A DNA stretch of 9,955 nucleotides from an uncultured Campylobacter sp. (GTDB lineage: Bacteria; Campylobacterota; Campylobacteria; Campylobacterales; Campylobacteraceae): the NCBI RefSeq assembly GCF_938045465.1, contig NZ_CALIBF010000018.1:1-9955 (forward strand). The letters run 5' to 3'. The position numbers and the translations under genes were made by a program. Numbering within the stretch: the first letter of the stretch is position 1; the number at the start of each line of letters is the position of its first letter. The notes beneath the pieces are model-generated. The model saw only the letters and a list, made by a program, of their open reading frames with translations, was not told the origin of the DNA and did no database searches. Positions 1 to 6,520 of the stretch are shown here, in pieces.

Positions 1-55
1 GAGCGCTGGTCTCATAAGCCGGAGGTCGAGAGTTCAAGTCTCTCTCTTGACACCA
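1..55 (+). tRNA. tRNA-Met (CAT), 3' part; 5' end outside window
   Basis: The last 55 bases of a tRNA are visible. The 3' half of the D stem is GAGC (1-4). The anticodon stem is 6-10 paired with 18-22, around loop CTCATAA with anticodon CAT at 13-15. The T stem is GAGAG (28-32) with CTCTC (40-44), around loop TTCAAGT. The 3' acceptor strand is 45-51, discriminator A is 52, and CCA is encoded at 53-55. The anticodon stem lacks the three G-C pairs of initiator tRNA, so it is probably elongator Met. A lysidine-modified tRNA-Ile2 also has a CAT anticodon and cannot be excluded without the missing 5' acceptor strand, where identity elements lie. Confidence 0.93.
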
Positions 56-67
56 AAATATTATTTC

Positions 68-85
68 GCGCCCAAGCGCTTTTTT
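68..85 (+). terminator. possible short terminator after the tRNA
   Basis: A 4-bp GCGC/GCGC stem (68-71 with 76-79) with loop CCAA is followed directly by six T (80-85). The stem is short but all G-C, and it lies 12 bases after the tRNA CCA end, where a transcript end is expected. It is weak as an intrinsic terminator on stem length alone. Confidence 0.35.
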
Positions 86-206
86 ACGATACCGAAAAGC
101 TCGCCGCCTTTCGAATATATTTATTATTTTACAAAAAAATTCCTATAGTTTGGCTTTGTATTCGTTTAGATTTGAAAATAAATATTTATAAATTCTTAAA
201 AGCAAA

Positions 207-215
207 TGGTAAAAT
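207..215 (+). promoter_or_regulatory. candidate extended -10 promoter for the gene at 258
   Basis: TGGTAAAAT fits an extended -10 (TGn plus a TATAAT-like hexamer with one mismatch). Campylobacter sigma-70 promoters rely mainly on the -10 and an AT-rich upstream stretch rather than a conserved -35. The 85 bases before it are T/A-rich, as expected. Transcription would start near 222, leaving a leader of about 35 bases. Confidence 0.4.
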
Positions 216-257
216 TACGCACTCGATACTTTTGGCTAAAATTTTACGGGAGGGATC

Positions 258-851
258 ATGAAATTTAAAGATTTTAAAGCTGCAAACTGCGCTAACTACG
301 ACTTTTTCACCGCCGAAGAGCTAAGCCATAAAGAATTTATCAGACTAAGTTTCGGCGAGTTCGCCCGCAAAAATCCAAGCTCTAACTGGGCGCTTAGCAT
401 CGACGATAGGAGCTTTGATTCGTTTCCGAATTTTACTCAAAAGCATCCAATCTGCTTATCCGATCTAAATTTTAAAGATAGCATCTTTCAGTTTAGGATC
501 TGCTCCGAAAACAGCGTCCAAAGCCTAGGACACCGCATTTTCACCTGCCTAGACGGCATTCACAAGGACTTCGTCGCAAGCGAGATCAAGCAAACCGACG
601 AAGTGATGATGAAGCTAAAAACGGGCGTTTTGAAGGACTTTACCTGCGTCTCGAAGTGCGGCTGGTGGATAACTGACGTCTGGCGCGATATGTATCCGGT
701 GGCGGATGAGAGCGAGAGTGAAAATTTCGTCGCAGATATGCTTAGTAGCGAGTTTTCGGCGCAAATGCGGCTCATAAACGAGCGACTTTTGAGCGCGCAA
801 AATAGCGGCGAGCTTGACGGGCTCATCGCTGAGCTGAGGACGCAGGAGTAA
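258..851 (+). CDS. uncharacterised 197-residue protein
   Basis: The ATG follows a strong purine-rich ribosome site, GGGAGGG, at a good distance, so this start is well supported. I do not recognise the family. The protein has no signal peptide or membrane segment and looks cytoplasmic. It has six cysteines (11, 66, 82, 97, 130, 134), including a C-x3-C pair at 130/134 just before an aromatic stretch GWWITDVW (135-142). The C-terminal third (about 153-195) is acidic and probably helical. The cysteines do not form a classical zinc or Fe-S motif that I can name. It has its own candidate promoter after the tRNA and ends against a convergent gene, so it is probably monocistronic. Codon use resembles the operon genes, with no obvious sign of recent transfer. 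Confidence 0.85.
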   Translation: MKFKDFKAANCANYDFFTAEELSHKEFIRLSFGEFARKNPSSNWALSIDDRSFDSFPNFTQKHPICLSDLNFKDSIFQFRICSENSVQSLGHRIFTCLDGIHKDFVASEIKQTDEVMMKLKTGVLKDFTCVSKCGWWITDVWRDMYPVADESESENFVADMLSSEFSAQMRLINERLLSAQNSGELDGLIAELRTQE

Positions 852-863
852 TTTTTAAAATTT

Positions 864-892
864 GCCCGCGCTTTGTCCTTGATACAGCGGGC
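864..892. terminator. hairpin between convergent genes, possible bidirectional terminator
   Basis: GCCCGC (864-869) pairs perfectly with GCGGGC (887-892). The stem can extend through TGT (874-876) with ACA (884-886) across a small bulge. It sits 13 bases after the stop of the forward gene. Read on the minus strand, the stem is followed by an A/T-rich stretch. The position between convergent stops supports a terminator role, but there is no clean T run on either side. Confidence 0.5.
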
Positions 893-898
893 GTACTC

Positions 899-945
899 CC
901 GTATTTTACGGATAAATTTTAAAATTTACCGCCTTAAATTTATCC
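899..945. terminator. second hairpin set before the minus-strand stop
   Basis: CCGTA (899-903) and TACGG (907-911) form a 5-bp stem with a TTT loop. Overlapping it, GGATAAATTT (910-919) is the exact inverse of AAATTTATCC (936-945), a 10-bp-arm inverted repeat that includes the stop codon of the minus-strand gene. These could end transcription from either side or form alternative structures with the hairpin at 864-892. The AT content makes chance repeats more likely here. Confidence 0.35.
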
Positions 946-2091
946 TAGCTTGCCGTTTGTCGCACAGCTATTTACGGGATACGGCGTGAGTCCATAGTCT
1001 GCGGATTCGACATTCCAAAAGTCCAAATTTGCGCTGCGCGAGACGATATACTCAAAGCCCTTTTGATTCAGCTCGATCAAAATTTCAAATTCTTCGCCGT
1101 TTTTGCAGACGATACTTTCGAAAAAGTGCGAAAAGCAGGCGATTTTAGCGTTTTCTTTCTGCATCGATTGATTTAGCATGAGCTCCATATTGCTTAGAAT
1201 TTTAAATACCGTCTGGCTCGTCTCAAACCTGCCGAAGCGCGCGTAATACTTCGCTAAATTTTGCTCATTTAGCGTAACGGCTTTGATGCAGTTTTGCGTT
1301 ATCTGTTCGTATATCACGCCGAAAAGCTCAATCGACGCGTTTTGATTATCTATCGCCTTGTTTTCGTGGTTTTCGATGACAACAAAGCCGTCTTTTATGC
1401 AAAATTTCTCGTTTTTATAGTAAAAGCTCACTCTTGCGATCTCTTGCTCGAAGCGCTTTTTATAAGCGAAGGGCAGATACGTCGTAACGCCCATTTTATC
1501 GATGATCGCAGAGCTTTTGACGCCTCCGTCCAGCTCGTGCTGCATAAAGTAGCGGATGAAGCTGCCCTGCTCGATATCAAAGCTATTTAAATACTCGATC
1601 TTGTCCAGATATGCGCAGCGGTAGAGCCGCACGAACTCGGAATTTAGCGAGATATTGATCTCGTCGGGGATGTCGCCGTATTTTTCGCTTTGCGGCGCGT
1701 CGATGTGCTCTATAATATTCATCTGTTTTTCGACTTTGTCTTTTACGAAAATAGTGATTTTGACCTGCTGCATCTCATAAAAGCGCTTTATCGTCTCGGT
1801 AGCGCTTTTTGTGATATCGGTCTTAAATTTTTTCGCTAGCTCCGATTTTTTGAGCGTCAGCGAAAAATCGCCGTTTTTTAGCTTGTTCTGCGAATACAGA
1901 AGATAAAGCAGTTCTTCATAAATCATCAAATGCGAGTAGGTTAAAAAGGTATTATCCACGACTATGACATAATAACAGCGCGTTACGGAGTATCTTTTGT
2001 TGTCTCTTAAAAAGTCGTTGTAAATTTTTAGCTTGCTCGCGTTTTTCGATACCTTAAATACGTCGTAAGATTCTAAAAATATATTTTCCAT
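940..2091 (-). CDS. uncharacterised 383-residue protein, possibly a winged-helix / replication-initiator-like DNA-binding protein
   Basis: The protein is soluble, with no signal peptide or membrane segment. A region at about 76-108 (containing LTLKKSELAKKF followed by a basic helix with IKRFYEM) has the shape of a helix-turn-helix followed by a wing. A second helix-rich basic segment at about 176-220 (SFIRYFMQHE to KKRFEQEIARV) could be a second such unit. This two-part organisation recalls plasmid Rep-type initiators, but I recognise no diagnostic Rep motif, so the name is only a suggestion. The start is the ATG at 2089-2091, preceded on the minus strand by AAGGCGG. It is divergent from the dba-dsbI operon across a 315-base AT-rich region with repeats, a layout that fits a regulator or initiator acting on its own upstream DNA. 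A stress or phase regulator is an alternative. Confidence 0.8.
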   Translation of the reverse strand: MENIFLESYDVFKVSKNASKLKIYNDFLRDNKRYSVTRCYYVIVVDNTFLTYSHLMIYEELLYLLYSQNKLKNGDFSLTLKKSELAKKFKTDITKSATETIKRFYEMQQVKITIFVKDKVEKQMNIIEHIDAPQSEKYGDIPDEINISLNSEFVRLYRCAYLDKIEYLNSFDIEQGSFIRYFMQHELDGGVKSSAIIDKMGVTTYLPFAYKKRFEQEIARVSFYYKNEKFCIKDGFVVIENHENKAIDNQNASIELFGVIYEQITQNCIKAVTLNEQNLAKYYARFGRFETSQTVFKILSNMELMLNQSMQKENAKIACFSHFFESIVCKNGEEFEILIELNQKGFEYIVSRSANLDFWNVESADYGLTPYPVNSCATNGKLG

Positions 2092-2122
2092 ATTCCGCCT
2101 TAGGTCAAGATACTTTTGAAAT

Positions 2123-2131
2123 ATTACACCA
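2123..2131 (-). promoter_or_regulatory. candidate extended -10 for the minus-strand gene
   Basis: On the minus strand the sequence reads TGGTGTAAT, an extended -10 with a single mismatch in the TATAAT hexamer. Transcription would begin near 2116, giving a leader of about 25 bases to the ATG at 2091. The phased repeats at 2135-2153 fall over the -35 region and the inverted repeat at 2155-2173 just upstream. Confidence 0.4.
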
Positions 2132-2134
2132 TAT

Positions 2135-2153
2135 TTGTTTTAAGTTGTTTTAA
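2135..2153. repeat. two TTGTTTTAA direct repeats, 10-bp period
   Basis: TTGTTTTAA occurs at 2135-2143 and again at 2145-2153, exactly one helical turn apart. Two copies placed over the -35 region of the candidate minus-strand promoter could be a protein-binding site. The region is AT-rich, which raises the chance of coincidence, but a 9-base perfect repeat containing a G is more than bare A/T runs. Confidence 0.45.
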
Positions 2154-2154
2154 A

Positions 2155-2173
2155 TTTTATCTTAAGGATAAAA
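2155..2173. promoter_or_regulatory. inverted repeat, candidate operator
   Basis: TTTTATC (2155-2161) and GATAAAA (2167-2173) are perfect 7-base inverse arms around TTAAG. The 19-bp dyad sits upstream of both the minus-strand gene and the dba-dsbI operon. Its size and symmetry suit a dimeric DNA-binding protein. It does not match a consensus I know, such as FNR/CRP, Fur or PerR. Confidence 0.4.
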
Positions 2174-2406
2174 AATATTAGCGAGTAAAATAATTTGTAA
2201 AATTTCAGCCATATCTTTAATAATAGCTTAAATATAATAAAATAATTTATAAAAATATATTTTTAGTAGGAAAATTTTATAGGAAAAAATTTAATATGAA
2301 TAGAAAAATCTATTTTTTAAACTAAATTTAATAAATAAAATTATATTATTTCTTTAAGAATTAGGCATGCTTAGGATTAAATTTTATTAGGAAAGGACGG
2401 TTTGAA

Positions 2407-2574
2407 ATGGAATTTCTTATTTTGACGCTATTTTTGATCAGCGGGCTTATACTATATTTTAAGCCGCAGAGGAAAAATTTAGCTACGGGTTGTGCTGCGG
2501 CAGGCTGCGCGATACTGATCGCGCTTGAGTTTTACGTAAATTTATGGGTCGTCGTGCCGATAGGCAACTTTTAG
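2407..2574 (+). CDS. dba: Dba-like small membrane protein (55 residues)
   Basis: This short gene starts at ATG 2407 with AAAGGA (2392-2397) upstream and ends TAG 2574. It encodes 55 residues with two hydrophobic segments: one N-terminal (about 2-18) and one from about 29 to 52, joined by a short basic link (KPQRKN). In C. jejuni a small membrane protein, Dba, is encoded directly upstream of DsbI and is translated from the same transcript. Position, size and membrane character match, and the next gene is a clear DsbI, so Dba is the best name. The sequence is too short and hydrophobic for certainty. Two cysteines (31, 36) lie in the second hydrophobic segment. It is the first gene of the operon running to 8620; its stop is 9 bases before the dsbI ATG. 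Confidence 0.72.
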   Translation: MEFLILTLFLISGLILYFKPQRKNLATGCAAAGCAILIALEFYVNLWVVVPIGNF

Positions 2575-2583
2575 GAGGGCGAT

Positions 2584-3297
2584 ATGCAAAATTTAGAACA
2601 AAATCAAATTCCCGTCGCCGAGCGAGGATTTTTTAACCTAATGTCGCTAGCCATCATCGCCCTCGTGGCGCTTCCGGTCGGTATAGCCTGTTTGGTACTG
2701 GGCTTTGGTATGGGAGATAGCCCGTGCGTTATGTGCTGGTCGGAGAGGATCACGATGATAGCCATCAGTCTTATCGCGCTTTTTATCCTTAGATACGGCC
2801 TAAGACCCGGCTACATCGCAGCGCTTTTACTGATGGCTTGTTGGGGGATGTTCAACGGCTTTATCCATTATAGCCTTGACGGTACGTTCGGCGGCTACCT
2901 CGACATAAAACAGGGCTTCGGACTTGAAATTTTAGGTGCACATACGCAGCTTTGGGTCATAGTCGTAGATTTTTGCGTGATCGCATTTTTAGCGGTCATA
3001 TTTTTATGTAGCAAAAATTTAGGCGAGATAATGAAAAAGAGCACGAGCGGCGAATACGGCGAGTTTTTGCGCTATCTGCCTCTCGGTAAGATCGCAAATT
3101 TAATCTTCATCGTCATCATCGCTGCAAACTGCGCGCAGGCTTTCATCGTCTCAGGCCCGCCGCCGTATCTGGGCTCTAGCACGCCGGCTAGATTAAGTCT
3201 TGATCCCGCCAAATGGTTTTGGGAAAAAGATCACTGGCAAAGCGCGCTTGATTTTAGATTCGATTGGAATCCGGAACTTCCGGATCTGCCAAACTAA
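2584..3297 (+). CDS. dsbI: DsbI, DsbB-family inner-membrane thiol oxidase lacking a fused propeller
   Basis: DsbB-family proteins reoxidise a periplasmic DsbA-type partner and pass electrons to quinone. The 237-residue sequence has five predicted membrane segments (about 20-41, 53-70, 75-92, 122-141 and 169-187). The active-site pair Cys48-x-x-Cys51 in the motif SPCVMCWSER, in the first periplasmic loop, is typical of the family. The second periplasmic loop (about 93-121) has no cysteine, although E. coli DsbB has its second pair there. The tail (188-237) should be periplasmic. In C. jejuni and H. pylori DsbI this tail runs on into a beta-propeller domain, whereas here the protein stops and the propeller is the next gene. 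The ATG has GGAGGGCG just upstream, beginning inside the preceding stop region. No DsbA/DsbL partner is encoded in the window. Confidence 0.9.
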   Translation: MQNLEQNQIPVAERGFFNLMSLAIIALVALPVGIACLVLGFGMGDSPCVMCWSERITMIAISLIALFILRYGLRPGYIAALLLMACWGMFNGFIHYSLDGTFGGYLDIKQGFGLEILGAHTQLWVIVVDFCVIAFLAVIFLCSKNLGEIMKKSTSGEYGEFLRYLPLGKIANLIFIVIIAANCAQAFIVSGPPPYLGSSTPARLSLDPAKWFWEKDHWQSALDFRFDWNPELPDLPN

Positions 3298-3308
3298 GGA
3301 GCAAAAAG

Positions 3309-4205
3309 ATGAAAAAGCTGATGATTTTTACGGCGCTAGCGGCTCTGGCGTTTGGATTTGAGTTTAATCTCGATAGCAAAGCGGGCGCGCTTGAGGGCGT
3401 GAAAGAGCTCGGTACGCCGAGTGCGGAAGTGAGCTTAAGCTTACAAAACGACGCGCCGATTACGGGAGCGGACTACGACGCAGATAAAAAGCAGTTCGCG
3501 CTGGTTTCTAAAAATAACGAATTCTACGTTGCAGACGAAAATTTAAAGCCGCTTAGATACGGTAAGCACGATCGCCACTTTATAATGGAGATGGAAGCGA
3601 CCGTAGGTGCTGCGTGGTATAAAAATGAGCTTGGCATGATAAGCTTTAATAAAACTTTCGTATTTTATGAGCCTGCGGACGGGCTTAGTGCAGAGGAGCA
3701 AAATAGCCAGTGGAGGCACTTGACCGAGGGCTGGGATAAATGGAAGCTAAACGATCTTGGCAACAAAGGGCGCTTCTCCACGCTTCGAGCAAAGCAGCAA
3801 TATATCCTCGGCTGGGATTACGACGCGGCTACGAATAAATTTATCGTTGCGTCCGTGCCTAATGACGTGAGGGATTATTGGAGCGTGGCGGTGTTTGACG
3901 GCGACGATAAGATGATTTTGGAGGAGTTTATCCCGCAAATAGGCGGAAATTTAAGCCTAAAAGATAAAAGAAGCCTTGGCGAATATTACGTCACGGGCAT
4001 CGATGCTCAGCCTGACGCCGTTTATCTTTTGAGTAAAAATTTCTCGACCATTTTAAAGTTAAATTTACAAACGCATGCAATTGAGGATGCGTATAGTTTT
4101 AGCGGAGCGGCAAACGCAAGAGCGCTTGCGGTGAAGGACGGCAAATTCTATGTTTTTTCGCGCGAAGGCAAAGAAAATAAGGTTTTCATATACGATATGA
4201 AATAA
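3309..4205 (+). CDS. secreted beta-propeller-like protein, separate counterpart of the DsbI C-terminal domain
   Basis: I chose the ATG at 3309 because AAGGAG (3296-3301) lies at ideal distance and the protein then begins with a signal peptide: a KK n-region, a hydrophobic core at about 4-17, and a likely cut near 15-18. An upstream TTG at 3264 in frame would bury the signal. The 298-residue product has no cysteine and no other membrane segment. Blade-like units, each with a hydrophobic strand, Gly/Ala-x-Asp turn and two further strands, can be seen at about 51-84, 98-121, 167-207, 228-262 and 270-297. This fits a WD40/YVTN-type beta-propeller. DsbI proteins of C. jejuni and H. pylori end in such a domain, so this gene is probably that domain encoded separately. 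It overlaps nothing; only 11 bases separate it from dsbI. Role unknown: probably partner binding in the periplasm. Confidence 0.8.
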   Translation: MKKLMIFTALAALAFGFEFNLDSKAGALEGVKELGTPSAEVSLSLQNDAPITGADYDADKKQFALVSKNNEFYVADENLKPLRYGKHDRHFIMEMEATVGAAWYKNELGMISFNKTFVFYEPADGLSAEEQNSQWRHLTEGWDKWKLNDLGNKGRFSTLRAKQQYILGWDYDAATNKFIVASVPNDVRDYWSVAVFDGDDKMILEEFIPQIGGNLSLKDKRSLGEYYVTGIDAQPDAVYLLSKNFSTILKLNLQTHAIEDAYSFSGAANARALAVKDGKFYVFSREGKENKVFIYDMK

Positions 4206-4227
4206 AGCCCACATTTAAGGAGAAGAG

Positions 4228-6519
4228 ATGCAAAGACGTTCTTTCTTAAAAGGCGCGGGAGCGGCTCTAGCTACGGCGGGAGCCTCTCCAAGCCTATTTG
4301 GTATGGAGCAGTTTGAGGTGGATTTTAAACCGAAATCCTATAAAAACGAGCAGGGCGTAGAGTATCACTATCTTACCTGTCCTAGAAACTGCCGCGACGC
4401 CTGTTCGATGATCGCAGAGATCAAAGACGGTAAGATGGTTAGCATCAAGGGCGATCCGAAGCACCCTCTAACGCAAGGCACGGTCTGCGTCAAAGGTCAT
4501 ACCTACGCAATGCACCTATACAACGCCGATCGTATAATGTATCCGATGAAGCGCGTCGGTAAAAAGTGCGAGGGTAAATGGGAACGCATAAGCTGGGATC
4601 AAGCGCTAAAAGAGATAGCCGCGAAGCTTACTGAGATCAAAGCAAAATACGGCGGCGAGGCGCTGACGGAATTTGTCTATTCGGGCAACGAAGGGCATAT
4701 CTCAAAGACTATCGCGCCTGGAAATTTCTTTGAAAAATACGGCGCTACAAGGCTTGTGCGTAACCCGTGCGACTGGCCGCGCTATGCAGGCACGCCAAGC
4801 GTCATCGGCACGGACTTTTCAAAAGACGCATTGGAAGTCGATGAGAGCGATATGTATATTAGCTGGGGCTCAAACGAAGCCTACACGGCGGTGCACTGGA
4901 TTAGATTTGCCCACCGCGTCAAAAAACGAGGCGGCAAGATCATCGTCATAAATACGATCAGAATTCCGCTCGCAAACCAGGCCGATATGTTTATCCAGCT
5001 AAAGCCTTCGAGCGATCCGGCATTTTGTCTAGCGGTCTGCAAATTTTTGATAGAAGAAGATCTATATGATCATGAATTCGTAGAAAAATATACGATGGGC
5101 TTTGACGAGCTGGTTAAAGAGTGTAGCCTCTACACCTACGGCGAGCTAAGCGATATGTGCGGAGCAAGCGTCGATCAGATCAAGGTTTTCGCGAGAGAAT
5201 ACGCCCACGCCAAAGCGCCTGCCATTATGCACGGCGACGGCGGGCAAAGGCACTTTAACGGCGCAAGGCTGGTGCGCGCGGTTACCTTCTTGCCGGTACT
5301 TATGGGTTGCCTTACAAAACTTGGCGGCGGATTATTTTGGGCTTACGTGCACGTAAAGGGCTGCTTTAACTTCGATAACTGCATGCCAGATCTTTCGCCG
5401 AAAGACGCGGAAGGCAAAAAGATAGAGCGCCAGCAAATAAGCTATATAGAATTTGGCAAAGGTATCCAAAAGGAAAATCCGACCTATCTAGGTAAGCCGA
5501 TAAATACGGTAATTCGAGCCTGTATCAACTACAACTCGAATTTGATGGTAACGGCGCCCAATACGAATTTAATCAAAAAACGCGTGATGGACGACGATTT
5601 TTTCTTGGTAGTCATCGATCCTTACGATACCGACACCTGCGATTACGCTGACTACGTATTGCCGGGCGTTACCTTTATGGAGAGCGAAGATATTCAAAAC
5701 GATCAAATTTCGGGCTACGTCTGCTACAACGCCCAAAGCGTCAAGCCGCTGGGCGAAGCCAAGACGAATTTGGAATTTTTTAACGCTCTAGCCAAGGCGA
5801 TGGGATATACCGAGGAGTGCTTCGACTGGGATAGCGAGACGGTTTGTAGAAGGTTTTTAGATACGGAATTTGCTAAAAAGCAAAATATCACCTACGAAAA
5901 GCTAAAGAGCGTAGGCTGGATTAAGCCGTTTAGAACGCCTGAGACGATGAAAGATCAGTTTCCTTACTACCCTTATGCGCCGAAGGACAAGCTGGTATTC
6001 GGCACTAAAAGCGGCAAGTGCGAGCTCTACTCCGAAGCTTTCAAGGACGCAGGCTATCACCCGGTGATCGATCTTGACGACGATTGGGATTACTACGAAA
6101 GGCATAAAAATTTCGGCAAAAATTACTTGAAAAAGTATCCGCTTTATTTCATGACGCCGGGTACGCAGCTTCAGGATAACTCAAACTGGGGCAATATGCC
6201 TTACATCCTAAAACGCGTCATAGTAAAGGGCAACGCCGAGCTATTTATGACGCGCGAGGATATGCTGGCGCGCGGTATCAAAGAGGGCGATACGGTCGAG
6301 GCTACGAATGAAAAGGGTACGGCGATATTTACGGCGGTCGAGACTAATCAGATGCAGCCGGGCATCGTCTATGCATGGAATAATATCTGGGTCAAAGTCA
6401 CCAAATCTCGCACGGGAGCAAATATCCTTTGCTCGGACGGAGTGAGCGATTTGGGTAACGGATCGACCTATACTGCAAGCTTTTGTGAAGTAAAAAAAGC
6501 TGCAAAACAGGAGGCATAA
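4228..6519 (+). CDS. Tat-exported molybdopterin oxidoreductase, catalytic subunit (DMSO reductase superfamily)
   Basis: This is a periplasmic Mo/W-bis-pterin enzyme of 763 residues, a normal length for DmsA/PsrA-type subunits. It begins with a twin-arginine signal (QRRSFLKG, residues 2-9, then a hydrophobic run). The [4Fe-4S] site is Cys51-x3-Cys55-x3-Cys59-x27-Cys87, followed by VKG. The DmsA-like PMKRVG (106-111) and ERISWDQA (119-126) come next. NPCDWPRYAG places Cys181 where the metal ligand is expected; DmsA-type DMSO reductases use serine there. The C-terminal pterin-binding domain ends in SDLGNGSTY. The substrate cannot be read from the sequence: polysulfide, thiosulfate, an S- or N-oxide or an organic substrate are all possible. 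AAGGAGA precedes the ATG. The Fe-S subunit follows after one base. Confidence 0.93.
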   Translation: MQRRSFLKGAGAALATAGASPSLFGMEQFEVDFKPKSYKNEQGVEYHYLTCPRNCRDACSMIAEIKDGKMVSIKGDPKHPLTQGTVCVKGHTYAMHLYNADRIMYPMKRVGKKCEGKWERISWDQALKEIAAKLTEIKAKYGGEALTEFVYSGNEGHISKTIAPGNFFEKYGATRLVRNPCDWPRYAGTPSVIGTDFSKDALEVDESDMYISWGSNEAYTAVHWIRFAHRVKKRGGKIIVINTIRIPLANQADMFIQLKPSSDPAFCLAVCKFLIEEDLYDHEFVEKYTMGFDELVKECSLYTYGELSDMCGASVDQIKVFAREYAHAKAPAIMHGDGGQRHFNGARLVRAVTFLPVLMGCLTKLGGGLFWAYVHVKGCFNFDNCMPDLSPKDAEGKKIERQQISYIEFGKGIQKENPTYLGKPINTVIRACINYNSNLMVTAPNTNLIKKRVMDDDFFLVVIDPYDTDTCDYADYVLPGVTFMESEDIQNDQISGYVCYNAQSVKPLGEAKTNLEFFNALAKAMGYTEECFDWDSETVCRRFLDTEFAKKQNITYEKLKSVGWIKPFRTPETMKDQFPYYPYAPKDKLVFGTKSGKCELYSEAFKDAGYHPVIDLDDDWDYYERHKNFGKNYLKKYPLYFMTPGTQLQDNSNWGNMPYILKRVIVKGNAELFMTREDMLARGIKEGDTVEATNEKGTAIFTAVETNQMQPGIVYAWNNIWVKVTKSRTGANILCSDGVSDLGNGSTYTASFCEVKKAAKQEA

Positions 6520-6520
6520 A

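Larger units (their letters stand above)
2092..2406. other. AT-rich divergent intergenic region
   Basis: This 315-base stretch has no convincing gene. It separates the minus-strand gene at 940-2091 from the forward operon starting at 2407 and is far richer in A and T than its surroundings. It holds a candidate minus-strand promoter, a 19-bp inverted repeat, two phased direct repeats (listed separately) and a TATAAT at 2233-2238 on the plus strand. TTAGG occurs three times (2361, 2371, 2387) just before the operon's ribosome site. I see no RNA gene and no array of long repeats. Confidence 0.7.

Noticed and set aside
1..55. tRNA 3' end as an integration site for an element covering the following genes
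   Set aside because: I scanned for a second copy of the T-arm/acceptor sequence in the window and found none; no integrase gene is present.
916..931. AAATTTTAAAATTT-type palindromes
   Set aside because: AAATTT/TTTAAA words are abundant throughout this genome type, so such palindromes are expected by composition.
1952..1960. TTATCCACG as a DnaA box
   Set aside because: It is a single 8-of-9 match inside a coding region; one box is not evidence for an origin.
2361..2391. Three TTAGG repeats before dba
   Set aside because: The copies are only five bases long with irregular spacing (10 and 16), so chance is likely, although they overlap the leader region.
3264..3308. Upstream TTG start adding 15 residues to the propeller protein
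   Set aside because: It would overlap dsbI, has no good ribosome site, and would place a polar stretch before a clear signal peptide. ATG 3309 has AAGGAG.
3264..3311. Programmed frameshift joining DsbI to the propeller
   Set aside because: No slippery heptamer or stimulating structure was seen at the junction, and the second gene has its own start signals and signal peptide.
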